Assembly: GCA_031266415.1 (NCBI GenBank)
Contig: JAISBB010000001.1
Location: 285,556-349,555, forward strand
Direction of reading: 5' to 3'
Length of the DNA stretch: 64,000 nucleotides
Source of the DNA: Oscillospiraceae bacterium
GTDB taxonomy: Bacteria; Bacillota; Clostridia; Oscillospirales; Ruminococcaceae
In this document: in pieces, positions 1-8,572 of the stretch
How the letters are laid out: each line of letters opens with the position of its first letter
How positions within the stretch are numbered: position 1 is the first letter of the stretch
Notes under the pieces: model-generated
What the model saw: the letters and a program-made list of their open reading frames with translations, nothing else
Told to the model about the DNA's origin: nothing
Database searches by the model: none
Program-made: the position numbers and the translations under genes

Positions 1-1213
1 TAATCGCTTCTGCCGGGAACGAGGACCCAATTTCAGCCTGTACTATGGCACAAAGAGTTTCATAAGCGGCTTTTTTCTGCTTGCTGCCATTAACCATAAC
101 TACTTCATCTTCGCCGAAAATCTCTTTGCCTTTTTTGTTGCTTTTCGGCTTATCAATCGACTCATCCAATTGTTTTTTTCGTTTCTTCTTTATTCTCTCA
201 ATCTTTTTACGTTGCTTAATTCGCTTGATACTTATTTGTCTTTTTTTTTTAGATTGCCAGTGCTGCGATTCCATTGCATCTGCCGCACTGACCATTGTTG
301 CACTATAATCTTTCCGCTCAAATATTGGCGGGCTGCCACCATAAATTCCGTACCAGCATTTTGGCAATAAAGCGTCTTTGTTATTTTCAACAGGGTCTGG
401 AGCATCATCTTCGCCGGCTCTAAGTGCCCGCGCTACTACAGCAATTCGAAGTTTTCCAGAAGCCAGTTCGTAAGAGCAAGTAGAGAGGGTCAAAAAATTA
501 TCACCAATGTTTATATCCGCATCTATATTCATTAGCGACCTATTTTTAATTTGATTTATGAATTCGTTGAAATCATCTGAACTTTCAATAAAATTAGAAT
601 AATTAAAGTCTGGATGTTCGCCGTCCATTAATAAAACAGAAACTATGCGGTAACGGGTACCACCATAAACAGAAACAAAATCCACAATGGGATGCTTTTT
701 ATAAAAATCAACTGCTTTTTCCGCACTGTTTTCACAAAATCTATCGTACTTATTATAGTACCTAAGCACCCCAAACATATCAATGCTTTTCGCCATGTTG
801 TGTGCATAAATAACAATATTTTTGCTGGGCTTTTGCAAATCAGCACGGTAATCAACAAATGGAACTCCATCTATTGCATATTCTTTATCTAGCCCATGGC
901 GAACATAAAATTCGTTATATGCATCCGTTTTCTTTTGAAAAACAGGATAATTTAAATCTGTTTCTTTTAACTTAATCCAGCCAACAACATCACGATTTTG
1001 TTCAAACACCTTCATGATTCGCGAATCTTTAATATACTCATTTGGATAACCAGAAACAGTAATATCACCAGCATGTTGCGACTGCTGAATTAATAAATGC
1101 AGTCGTTTTTTTTTTGCACGGTTCATCACATTTTCATAACAAATATGAGCAAGGGACCCCAAAAATGCAAACATGCAAATCCACCAAATGATTTTTTTTA
1201 TTCTTCTCCGCAT
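1..1213 (-). CDS. Class B sortase fused to a SpoIID-like domain (partial, runs off left edge)
   Basis: The reading frame is open from an ATG at 1213 to the window edge, giving 404 codons with no stop. One N-terminal membrane segment (about residues 6-24) anchors an extracytoplasmic domain. The sortase core is clear: His138 in IYAHNM, Cys246 in TLSTCSYE, and a following Arg in LRIAVVAR, with the spacing of class B enzymes that join proteins to peptidoglycan or pilin lysines. A lysine/arginine-rich linker (about 315-365) follows. From about residue 373 the sequence, including CAIVQAEIGSSFPAEAI, matches the opening of a SpoIID/LytB domain, a peptidoglycan-binding or lytic module. The gene starts 9 nt after infB with an AAGGTG site, so it is probably co-transcribed. 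No LPXTG/NPQTN-type substrate is visible in the window. The sortase call is firm. The SpoIID call rests on only about 30 residues. Confidence 0.85.
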   Translation of the reverse strand, partial: MRRRIKKIIWWICMFAFLGSLAHICYENVMNRAKKKRLHLLIQQSQHAGDITVSGYPNEYIKDSRIMKVFEQNRDVVGWIKLKETDLNYPVFQKKTDAYNEFYVRHGLDKEYAIDGVPFVDYRADLQKPSKNIVIYAHNMAKSIDMFGVLRYYNKYDRFCENSAEKAVDFYKKHPIVDFVSVYGGTRYRIVSVLLMDGEHPDFNYSNFIESSDDFNEFINQIKNRSLMNIDADINIGDNFLTLSTCSYELASGKLRIAVVARALRAGEDDAPDPVENNKDALLPKCWYGIYGGSPPIFERKDYSATMVSAADAMESQHWQSKKKRQISIKRIKQRKKIERIKKKRKKQLDESIDKPKSNKKGKEIFGEDEVVMVNGSKQKKAAYETLCAIVQAEIGSSFPAEAI

Positions 1214-1222
1214 AAATTCACC

Positions 1223-3601
1223 TTAAATGTAATCTTTATCATCTACATAACTTTCTTGGACATATGTTTCGAAGATATCATTTTCTTTCAAGTCGGCAAA
1301 TTTTTCCAAAAGAACCCCACACTCAAACCCTTCCAAAACTTGCTTAACATTTTCTTTTTGGCGCCTTAAAGAAGCAACATTATCATCGGCAATCACAATC
1401 CCATCACGCACAACACGAATTTTTGAGTTTCTTGTTATTTCTCCAGAAAGCACACGACTGCCAGCAACAATTCCAATATTTGAAATTTTATAAACAACTT
1501 GCACCAAAACTTTGCCCTGTTCTATATCTCTAATCTTTGGCGTAAGTAACCCTTTCATTGCCGCCTTAATCTCGTCAATTGCATCATAGATCACTCTATA
1601 GAAACGCACATCCACACCATTGTTAGACTGAATCTCACTTGCCATAGCATCTTGGCGCACATTAAACCCCACAATAATCGCATGAGATGCTTCTGCAAGC
1701 ATTAAATCTGACTTATTTATTGCACCAACAGCTCCATGAATTACTTTAACGCGGACCTCTTTATTAGAAAGCTTTTCTATAGCACTATGAAGCGCCTCAA
1801 CAGATCCTTGAACGTCAGCTTTAACAATAATATTTAAAATTTTCATTTCGCCAGTTGCAATATGTTCAAAAAGATTATCCAAGGTTACTTTTTGTGCACA
1901 ACCAAATTTGGCCTCTTTGCGCCCAAATTTCCGCTTTTCAACAAGCTCCTTGGCAAGTTTCTCATCTGTAACAACATTAAAAACATCGCCAGCAGAAGGA
2001 GTTTCAGAGAAACCTGTTACTTCAACTGGAATTGACGGCCCAGCTTGCTTTATTTTTTTTCCAACACTATCATAAAGCGCCCTAACTTTTCCAAATGCTG
2101 TCCCCGCAATAACAAAATCACTCACATGCAAAGTTCCATTTTGAACAAGCAAAGTTGCAAGAGGGCCTGTTCTTTTGTCTAATCTAGCTTCTATAACGAC
2201 CCCTTGCCCCGCTCTGTGTGGGTTTGCCTTTAGCTCTTTCATATCTGCAACTAGCAAAATCATTTCCAACAAAGTGTCAATATTTTCCTTGTTTTTTGCG
2301 GAAACTGGCACGCACACGGTATCTCCGCCCCATTCCTCAGGAACAAGGCCATATTCCATAAGCCCTTGCTTAATTCGGTCAACGTTTGCAGACGATTTAT
2401 CTATTTTATTTATTGCAACAATTACCGCTACATTAGCTTCTTTTGCATGGTTTATTGCTTCAATTGTCTGTGGCATAACACCATCATCAGCTGCAACAAC
2501 CAAAACAGCAATATCTGTCACTTGTGCGCCCCTTGCACGCATTGCTGTAAACGCTTCATGCCCTGGGGTATCTAAAAATGTAACATACTCCTCACCTACA
2601 GAAACACTATAGGCCCCAATGTGCTGAGTTATTCCTCCTTGCTCACTTTCAATTACTGCCGTGTTCTTTATTGCGTCGAGCAACGAAGTTTTTCCATGGT
2701 CAACATGCCCCATAACAACAACAACCGGGTTTCTTTTTTCTAATTGATCGTTGAAATCTTCTGGTTGTGCAAACAACCGTTCTTCTATGGTAACCACAAT
2801 TTCAAGCTCAACTTTAAATCCAAGTTCATTTGCAACAATAGCTGCTGTATCAAAATCTATAATCTGAGAGAAGTTCGCCATAATCCCCAAATTCATCAGT
2901 TTTTTTATCACTTCCGCAGATGCAACTTTAAGTTTAAGTGCAAAATCTCCAACTGAAATCTCTGCGGGAATTAACACTTTTAAATTTTGCCTGCGCTGTT
3001 TTTCAAGTTCTTGTTTTTTTAGTTTTATTTGTTCTGTTTCTTTTCTAAATCCACGAGTTCTTTGCTGCCGATTACCAAATTTCTGCTTATTTACAAAATT
3101 ATCTTTTGTGGATTGCGCCATAGCCTCATAACGTTCGTTATATTTATCTAAATTAACATTAACTGTCCGAATTCCAACTGTAACTTGGTCGACATTCCCC
3201 CGCGGTTTTGCTATGTTTTTATCTTTCGGTGGCTTTTGTTTAACCGCACCTGACGCAAAAACACGGCTAGCAATTTTAGAATTTTTCACATTTTTCGCAG
3301 AAATTGCCAATTGCCCCTCACAACCAACAGCAACAACCGGCAAAGCATTTTGTGTTTTTTCGGTTTCAGAAGGAACTTCTAACAAAGGGAGTTCTTCTTC
3401 CTGTTTTTCAAGGTATTTTTCAAGGCTGTTTACTTGCCTTGTTTGTGTATAATATTCAAATATTATATTTAATTCATTTTCATCAAGTGAAGTCATATGC
3501 TTTTTGGTTACGCCAAAATATTTTAAGATCAGAGAGACAATCTCTTTATTTTGCACACCAAGATCTTTTGCCAATTCATGGATGCGGTATTTTATTAACA
3601 T
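1223..3601 (-). CDS. infB: Translation initiation factor IF-2
   Basis: This GTPase brings initiator tRNA to the 30S subunit. The 792 residues open with an IF2_N-type domain (MLIKYRIHELAKDLG), followed by a lysine/arginine-rich linker to about residue 210 and a second IF2_N module. The G domain has GHVDHGKTS at residue 298, then DTPGHEAF and NKID. Domains II to IV follow, with the typical C-terminal YEVRF-like beta-barrel region. Length and order are normal for a clostridial IF2. It lies 28 nt downstream of ylxQ in the nusA-ylxR-ylxQ-infB operon. rbfA, which commonly follows infB in Firmicutes, is replaced here by the sortase gene. Confidence 0.97.
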   Translation of the reverse strand: MLIKYRIHELAKDLGVQNKEIVSLILKYFGVTKKHMTSLDENELNIIFEYYTQTRQVNSLEKYLEKQEEELPLLEVPSETEKTQNALPVVAVGCEGQLAISAKNVKNSKIASRVFASGAVKQKPPKDKNIAKPRGNVDQVTVGIRTVNVNLDKYNERYEAMAQSTKDNFVNKQKFGNRQQRTRGFRKETEQIKLKKQELEKQRRQNLKVLIPAEISVGDFALKLKVASAEVIKKLMNLGIMANFSQIIDFDTAAIVANELGFKVELEIVVTIEERLFAQPEDFNDQLEKRNPVVVVMGHVDHGKTSLLDAIKNTAVIESEQGGITQHIGAYSVSVGEEYVTFLDTPGHEAFTAMRARGAQVTDIAVLVVAADDGVMPQTIEAINHAKEANVAVIVAINKIDKSSANVDRIKQGLMEYGLVPEEWGGDTVCVPVSAKNKENIDTLLEMILLVADMKELKANPHRAGQGVVIEARLDKRTGPLATLLVQNGTLHVSDFVIAGTAFGKVRALYDSVGKKIKQAGPSIPVEVTGFSETPSAGDVFNVVTDEKLAKELVEKRKFGRKEAKFGCAQKVTLDNLFEHIATGEMKILNIIVKADVQGSVEALHSAIEKLSNKEVRVKVIHGAVGAINKSDLMLAEASHAIIVGFNVRQDAMASEIQSNNGVDVRFYRVIYDAIDEIKAAMKGLLTPKIRDIEQGKVLVQVVYKISNIGIVAGSRVLSGEITRNSKIRVVRDGIVIADDNVASLRRQKENVKQVLEGFECGVLLEKFADLKENDIFETYVQESYVDDKDYI

Positions 3602-3629
3602 ATTGCGTTCTCCTTAACAGAGTATTTCC

Positions 3630-3962
3630 TCAACTCAAGATCTCGTTCATTTTTTGAGCCAACCCCTGATCAATTACAGCAACAATTCCCACATATTTCC
3701 CAACCATTGCTTCAAATTCTGCCAAACTAATCCTCAGCACTCGACACGTTGTGTTAAAATCAACTGCTACCTTAAGCATTGCACGCTTTGTCTTCTCTGA
3801 AAGTGCATATGAAAGAATCAAAAGAGAACAACAACCCTTTTTTACGGCAACCACAGCTGCACCAGACCCCAAACAAACCAAACCTGCCTTGCTAGCAATT
3901 GAGAGGATGTTTTTAAGTTGTTTAATGTCAACCTTCTCATTAAAACTATTCAGAATTTTCAC
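3630..3962 (-). CDS. ylxQ: L7Ae/L30e-family ribosomal-type RNA-binding protein (YlxQ)
   Basis: This is a small L7Ae/L30e/Gadd45-fold protein of about 110 residues, the usual gene between ylxR and infB. KNILSIASKAGLVCLGSGA is the family opening. The RNA-binding face is expected around the GSGA and SEKTKR stretches. The frame is open back to 4010, but the upstream part lies inside ylxR and has no family similarity. A GTG at 3962 gives the normal length and overlaps the end of ylxR by 17 nt, which implies translational coupling. Its role in B. subtilis is poorly defined (a ribosome- or K-turn-associated protein). The identification is firm from fold and position; the start is uncertain. Confidence 0.85.
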   Translation of the reverse strand: MKILNSFNEKVDIKQLKNILSIASKAGLVCLGSGAAVVAVKKGCCSLLILSYALSEKTKRAMLKVAVDFNTTCRVLRISLAEFEAMVGKYVGIVAVIDQGLAQKMNEILS

Positions 3963-4220
3963 CCAGATTCTTAATGCATTCACACAACTCCTCAAACAAC
4001 AAAGGATCAATATTTATTTTAAACGTTTTACCCAAAATATTAGTTTTACTTGCCCTCTTCACACACTGCAAATCCATGCAAAGATACGCACTTCTTCCAA
4101 AAATTTTATTTTGGATATCTAAAACCACAGCCGAATCTTTTTGTTTAACGCACCGCAAAAATTTTTTTTTTGTTTGCGAACTCGGCAGCACACACACATT
4201 CTTTCAAATTTTTCTCCCAT
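3946..4220 (-). CDS. ylxR: YlxR-family nucleic-acid-binding protein, frame broken at an A10 tract
   Basis: An ATG at 4220 with an AGAAGGG site 5 nt upstream begins MGEKFERMCVCCRVRKQKK, the YlxR N-terminus with its CVCC motif. The rest of the family signature (FLRCVKQ, then GRSAYLC and the terminal helix) lies in the -1 frame, down to the stop at 3946. The two halves meet on a run of ten A on the coding strand (4162-4171). One more A would give a single 91-residue YlxR. Either the gene is newly broken, the base count is wrong, or slippage on the A tract restores the frame. YlxR is a small RNA/DNA-binding protein co-transcribed with nusA and is reported to modulate RNase P in B. subtilis. The segment sits between nusA and ylxQ, as in other Firmicutes. 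Confidence 0.8.
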
Positions 4221-4248
4221 ACAATCCCTTCTAGGCACCTGTTGCAAC

Positions 4249-5322
4249 TTACTTGTTTTCAGGCATTTTGATGTTAATTTTAAACCCCGTTAATTTCGCC
4301 ACAAGCCTAACATTTTGCCCTTTATGCCCAATCGCCAAAGAAACCTGGTCGGTTGGCACAAGAACTTCGCACTCTTTTTGCACCTCATCAGTTATAATAA
4401 CTTCATCTACTTGTGCCGGCAATAAAGCCAATTTTATAAATTCACTTTTATCTTCATCATATTTTATCACATCTATTTTTTCGTTTCCCAATGTCTCAAT
4501 AATTTTATTTATTCGCATGCCACGCTGCCCAATGCAAGTCCCAACCGGATCTACATTGGGATCGTTACTAACAACAGCAACTTTCGTTCTAAAACCAGCT
4601 TCACGTGCAATTGCCATTATTTTAACTGTAGAATCAGCAATTTCCGGGATTTCTAAATCGAATAATTTCTCAATAAAATCCAAACTGGTTCGCGAAATCA
4701 TAATTTTAGGCCCTTTTTCCGTACTTAATACCTCTGATATATAGACCTTTATTTCATCGCCTTCGCACAATGTTTGCCCTGAAAGCTGTTCTGATTTCGG
4801 TAAAAACACATCAACACCATCCACCTCAATTGCAACAAACCCAGCCTGATTATGAGATTGCCTAACTATTGCCGTTAAAATTGCACCTTCCTTTTTCTTT
4901 AATTCTAAATACGTTTTGTCACGCTCAATTGCGCGGATTCCCTGTCGAATTATTTGTTTCGCTCCTTGGGCAGCAATTCTGCCTACTTTTTTAGGGTCTA
5001 ATTTAACTTTAACAATGCTCCCTATTTTAACGTGCTTTGAAATTTTCTCGGCATCTTCAATCGAAATTTCATTGGAAGTATCTAATACCTCACTTACAAC
5101 AACTTTTTCTATTTCAATATCGAATTTTTCAGCCCCCTCATCAATTTCAATTGCCACACTTTGCGCCAACGGACACTCTTTTCTCACAACAATCAGCATT
5201 GCCGCCTTCACTTTTTCAACTAAACTGGAAACATCCACACCCTTTTCTTTTGCAATTTCTCTTAGCGTTCCAAAAAAAACACTCTTATCCATTCCAATTC
5301 TATTGCATACCGAAGGTACCAA
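4249..5322 (-). CDS. nusA: Transcription termination/antitermination factor NusA
   Basis: NusA binds RNA polymerase and nascent RNA and tunes pausing and termination. About 357 residues carry the N-terminal RNAP-binding domain (MDKSVFFGTLREIAKEKG), an S1 domain (about 140-210, with GAILTAIVRQ) and two KH domains with VGTCIGQRGMRI and LAIGHKGQNVRL. The acidic C-terminal repeats of gamma-proteobacterial NusA are absent, as is usual in Firmicutes. A TTG at 5322 stands 9 nt behind a GGAGG site. The ATG at 5292 matches the common family start, so the first ten residues are uncertain. rimP, often the first gene of this operon, is missing between hisS and nusA. A promoter and a leader terminator lie directly upstream (see those entries). 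Confidence 0.95.
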   Translation of the reverse strand: MVPSVCNRIGMDKSVFFGTLREIAKEKGVDVSSLVEKVKAAMLIVVRKECPLAQSVAIEIDEGAEKFDIEIEKVVVSEVLDTSNEISIEDAEKISKHVKIGSIVKVKLDPKKVGRIAAQGAKQIIRQGIRAIERDKTYLELKKKEGAILTAIVRQSHNQAGFVAIEVDGVDVFLPKSEQLSGQTLCEGDEIKVYISEVLSTEKGPKIMISRTSLDFIEKLFDLEIPEIADSTVKIMAIAREAGFRTKVAVVSNDPNVDPVGTCIGQRGMRINKIIETLGNEKIDVIKYDEDKSEFIKLALLPAQVDEVIITDEVQKECEVLVPTDQVSLAIGHKGQNVRLVAKLTGFKINIKMPENK

Positions 5323-5377
5323 ACAAAACACCCTCCGTATTTTACTCCTTCTTTAAGAACCATGAAAACATGGCCAA

Positions 5378-5404
5378 ATAAAAAAAGCGAGAAAAATCTC
5401 ACTT
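5378..5404 (-). terminator. Intrinsic terminator in the nusA leader
   Basis: On the minus strand AGTGAGA pairs with TCTCGCT across a short T loop, with one G-U pair, followed by seven T residues. It lies between the predicted nusA transcription start (near 5414) and the nusA start codon. It would therefore stop transcripts of the nusA operon before translation begins, unless read-through occurs. It could also terminate hisS read-through. Confidence 0.7.
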
Positions 5405-5420
5405 TCATCCTCTACCCAGA

Positions 5421-5449
5421 ATTCTAGCACACCTACAACAGAAACGCAA
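5421..5449 (-). promoter_or_regulatory. Predicted nusA operon promoter
   Basis: On the minus strand: -35 TTGCGT (5444-5449), a 17-nt spacer, and -10 TAGAAT (5421-5426) preceded by TGC, an extended -10. The expected start is near 5414, about 10 nt before the leader terminator hairpin. Confidence 0.6.
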
Positions 5450-5574
5450 CCCTTTACTTCCTCACCCACGGAATGAAATTTTTGATTCCCGAAAAAAACA
5501 AATTGACTCACACGCAACAACTATGGTAAACTCGGAACAGTTTCATGGAAATTAAAAGTCTAACCTAACTTTTA

Positions 5575-6819
5575 TTAACAAGTTCCACCAAGCGGTTTTA
5601 ATTCGCTCGTTTCACCTAAAAACCATACATAATCAAAGCCTTCTTCTTTTAATCTTGCAAGTTGCTTACCAATCTTCTTGGACTTTTTCAAAAGCGTTAC
5701 ACTGTAGCCCTGCTGTTTGCGCGTTGTTGTTTCTTTTATTGCATTGAAAACATCCCCTTCATAAATTGCCGCAATGCTAATTTTTTCTTTTGGGCACAAC
5801 AGGCTTTCTTGAATAATGCTAGTTATTCGTTCAAATCCAATTGAAAAACCAACCGCCGATGTTTTCTCCCCAAGAAATCTGCCAATCATATTATCGTAAC
5901 GACCGCCACCAGCAATTGAAAAGCCCCACTGGGGCGTAACAACTTCAAATACCATGCCAGTGTAATAGCCCATTCCACGAGCAAGAGTCCCATCATAAAC
6001 AACTTTAAATTTCCCATCAGAAAGTTCATTAGCTGCTTTTATCACACGGTTTAAACTTTCAACAATTTTAAATTCACAGCTACTTGGCAATCCAAGCTCA
6101 CCCAATTTGTTATTAGTCAAAATTTCAATCAATTTTTCAATCGAATTTAAATTTAACCCTTTCTCTCCAAGTTCTTTTTTTACTCCTTCAACTCCAATTT
6201 TATCCAATTTATCTATCGAAATACAAACATCAGAAAATTCACTTTCGCCAAATCCAATAGAATCTACCACGCTGCGCAATATCCTTCGGTCATTGACTTT
6301 CACAACAAAATCACAGAACCCCAACTTTGAAAGGGTATCCCCAGCTACAAAAATCAATTCCTGTTCGGCATCAAAGCTTTCATCTCCAATGATATCTATA
6401 TCACACTGATAAAATTCTCTTAACCTGCCCTTTTGCGGTTGTTCAGCGCGAAAAACCTTCCCCATTTGAATTGCCTTAAAAGGAGTTCTTAATAAATGCC
6501 TGTTATTCGCGTAATATCTAGCAAGTGGCAAAGTCAAATCATACCGTAGCCCATAATCCACAAGGTCACTTTCTGCAAGCATGGGTTGCTCTAACACAAG
6601 TTTGGCCCCTCGTTTTAAAATTTTAAATATTAAAGAAAGATTTTCACCACCTTCACTTTTATCAAGGCGTTCTATTGCTTCCAATATGGGAGTTGAAATT
6701 CGCTGAAATCCATTTTGACGATAACTTTCTAAAATAATATTTTGCACATAATCTCTCACCGCCATTTCCTCTGGCAGGTAATCTTTTGTTCCCTTAATTG
6801 GGCTTGCTTTTAGTCTCAT
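5575..6819 (-). CDS. hisS: Histidyl-tRNA synthetase
   Basis: This class II synthetase charges tRNA-His. It has 414 residues from the ATG at 6819, which has a GAGG site 8 nt upstream; the frame extends six codons further without support. Motifs: KGTKDYLPEE at the N-terminus, motif 2 around FRAEQPQKGRLREFYQCD, histidine-specific LARGMGYYTGMVFEV, and motif 3 around TSAVGFSIGFERI. An anticodon-binding domain follows (about 325 onward). The full length argues for HisS rather than the HisZ regulator. It is divergent from the vanY-like gene, with only 48 nt between starts. Downstream there is about 170 nt to the nusA leader, including an AT-rich inverted repeat just after the stop that may be a weak terminator. 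Confidence 0.97.
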   Translation of the reverse strand: MRLKASPIKGTKDYLPEEMAVRDYVQNIILESYRQNGFQRISTPILEAIERLDKSEGGENLSLIFKILKRGAKLVLEQPMLAESDLVDYGLRYDLTLPLARYYANNRHLLRTPFKAIQMGKVFRAEQPQKGRLREFYQCDIDIIGDESFDAEQELIFVAGDTLSKLGFCDFVVKVNDRRILRSVVDSIGFGESEFSDVCISIDKLDKIGVEGVKKELGEKGLNLNSIEKLIEILTNNKLGELGLPSSCEFKIVESLNRVIKAANELSDGKFKVVYDGTLARGMGYYTGMVFEVVTPQWGFSIAGGGRYDNMIGRFLGEKTSAVGFSIGFERITSIIQESLLCPKEKISIAAIYEGDVFNAIKETTTRKQQGYSVTLLKKSKKIGKQLARLKEEGFDYVWFLGETSELKPLGGTC

Positions 6820-6867
6820 TACTCGAACCTCACACAAAAATAAATTCCTTCAGAATGGAGAAAGTCG

Positions 6868-7674
6868 ATGAAAAAAATCCCATTGAAAGTAGCAATTCCA
6901 ATGCTACTGTTATTTTTCTACCTTTTAAAACACCTCTCTAAAACCACAATCAACAACAAAATGCCTATTAAAACCACACAACAAAATATCACCACGTATA
7001 TTGATAGCAAATTTACATCTAAGGAAGTGAAGTTAAACGAACAAAAAAATGAGCACAATTCTCCCGCTGAACCTGCTTTAGATTTAAGTGCCTCTTGGAA
7101 TTTAATCCTTGTAAACTACAACCACCCAATAGATAACAATTATATAAATAATATTGTGCTAAAGCCCATTAACAAATCAAAACAATTGGTTGATGAACGC
7201 ATTTTGAATTACGTGAACCAAATGTTAGAAGACTCAAAAAAAGATGGCATAGATTTATTAGTTTGTTCAGGTTTTAGATCAATAAAACGCCAAACTTGGC
7301 TTTTTAACACACAAGTTGAACGTGAGATGGCAAATGGAAAAAGTCGAGAAGCAGCAGAAGAGGGAACAGCAAGTTGGATTGCGCGCCCTTACACTTCTGA
7401 ACACCACACCGGACTCGCACTTGACATTGTGACCCCCTCCTACCAAACTCTTAATGAAGGATTTTTCGAAACAGATGCTTACACTTGGCTTAAGGCCAAT
7501 TGCACAAAATACGGGTTTATTATTCGCTACCAAGCAGGCAAAGAAGAAATAACAAAAGTAAATCCCGAACCTTGGCACGTACGCTTTGTTGGGGCAGAGT
7601 GTGCTGATGCAATAAAGAAAACTAACCAGTGTTTAGAAGAATATTTGGACCCAACAACTAACGAGAAACCATAA
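6868..7674 (+). CDS. D-alanyl-D-alanine carboxypeptidase, VanY/M15B family
   Basis: This is a membrane-anchored zinc peptidase that trims the terminal D-Ala from peptidoglycan stem peptides. An N-terminal hydrophobic helix (about residues 6-24) is followed by a roughly 50-residue spacer and the M15 domain. Visible motifs are SGFRSIKRQ, the zinc-binding SEHHTGLALDIV (His and Asp) and the catalytic/metal EPWHVRFVG. The 268-residue length fits the family. An ATG start has GGAG upstream. It is not in a vancomycin-resistance cluster (no vanS/R/H/A nearby), so general wall maturation is more likely than resistance. Confidence 0.9.
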   Translation: MKKIPLKVAIPMLLLFFYLLKHLSKTTINNKMPIKTTQQNITTYIDSKFTSKEVKLNEQKNEHNSPAEPALDLSASWNLILVNYNHPIDNNYINNIVLKPINKSKQLVDERILNYVNQMLEDSKKDGIDLLVCSGFRSIKRQTWLFNTQVEREMANGKSREAAEEGTASWIARPYTSEHHTGLALDIVTPSYQTLNEGFFETDAYTWLKANCTKYGFIIRYQAGKEEITKVNPEPWHVRFVGAECADAIKKTNQCLEEYLDPTTNEKP

Positions 7675-7772
7675 AAATTCTTTCTGTTTAGGCAATTGCA
7701 AACAAACTTCAATATCTTACAACTCCGTTCTTCATTATATCTTTAATGTAATTAAAATGCAAATCTTGCAGA

Positions 7773-7802
7773 TTGAAGAACGAACTTCAGGTGTGTTATA
7801 CT
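7773..7802 (+). promoter_or_regulatory. Predicted recO operon promoter
   Basis: -35 TTGAAG (7773-7778), an 18-nt spacer, -10 TATACT (7797-7802) preceded by TGT. It lies 41 nt before the recO ATG and would drive recO, the M42 peptidase and the HlyD-like gene. Confidence 0.55.
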
Positions 7803-7843
7803 ATTGTAGAAGATTGGGGCCCCATTGCAACGAAATTAGGTGA

Positions 7844-8551
7844 ATGAAAGTGCTGCTTAAAACATCTGGAATGGTTATGAAAGTTAAAGAGATTGGGGAT
7901 AACAGTCGATTACTCTGGATTTTAACAGAAGACCGTGGACTTATTCGCGCGTTTGATAGGGGGCAAACCAGAAAAAATTTTGCAGCAACAGAGCAATTTT
8001 GCCTTTCGGATTTTTTACTGTTTCGGGGACGTGATTCCTTTAAGGTAAACTTGGCAGAAGTTAACGAAGTTTTTTTTGATTTGCGAACAGATATAATCAC
8101 TTTTTCACTCGCTTCTTATTTCTGCGAAGTTATTTGCAATATTATGGCACAATCCGGTGATTCTAACCAACTTTTAGAATTACTCACCTGCTCTCTGCAC
8201 CTGGTTGCAAAGAAGTCGAAAGACGTTCTACTTGTGAAGTCGGTTTTTGAATTAAAAATTGCATGTTTACTCGGGTTTTTCCCAAATCTCACCGGAGGAA
8301 CTCGTTACTTTTCTTTGCAAGACGGGTGCTTGCTTCAAGAAAACAAGAACTGCATTTCACTTTCAGATGATGTTCTTGCCGCAATGAGTTTTATAATTAA
8401 TTTGCCAATTCGTCGCTCGTTTTCGTTTCAACTTTCCAGCAAAAATCTTTGCTTATTAAATAACATTACCGAAAAATATTTAATCAATCGCTTAGAAAGT
8501 AACATTAAATCACTGCCGTTTCTAAAAAGATTTTTATCAACAAAAACATAA
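7844..8551 (+). CDS. recO: DNA repair protein RecO
   Basis: RecO loads RecA at gaps together with RecR and RecF and anneals single strands. The 235 residues start with the family's OB-fold domain (KTSGMVMKVKEIGDNSRLLWILTEDRGLI), with a basic RGQTRKN segment, followed by the helical C-terminal domain. The Cys4 zinc site found in many RecO proteins is not visible: the FPNLTGG region has no paired cysteines. That loss occurs in several lineages. The ATG at 7844 has only a weak AGG upstream. The next gene starts 21 nt downstream. Confidence 0.9.
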   Translation: MKVLLKTSGMVMKVKEIGDNSRLLWILTEDRGLIRAFDRGQTRKNFAATEQFCLSDFLLFRGRDSFKVNLAEVNEVFFDLRTDIITFSLASYFCEVICNIMAQSGDSNQLLELLTCSLHLVAKKSKDVLLVKSVFELKIACLLGFFPNLTGGTRYFSLQDGCLLQENKNCISLSDDVLAAMSFIINLPIRRSFSFQLSSKNLCLLNNITEKYLINRLESNIKSLPFLKRFLSTKT

Positions 8552-8572
8552 ACAAGCGGAGGGAACCGTGCT

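Noticed and set aside
5500..5530. Plus-strand promoter (TTGACT...TAAACT) downstream of hisS
   Set aside because: Nothing on the plus strand follows it; it points into the antisense of hisS.
6868..7674. Vancomycin resistance cluster
   Set aside because: Only a VanY-type peptidase is present, with no ligase, dehydrogenase or two-component genes.
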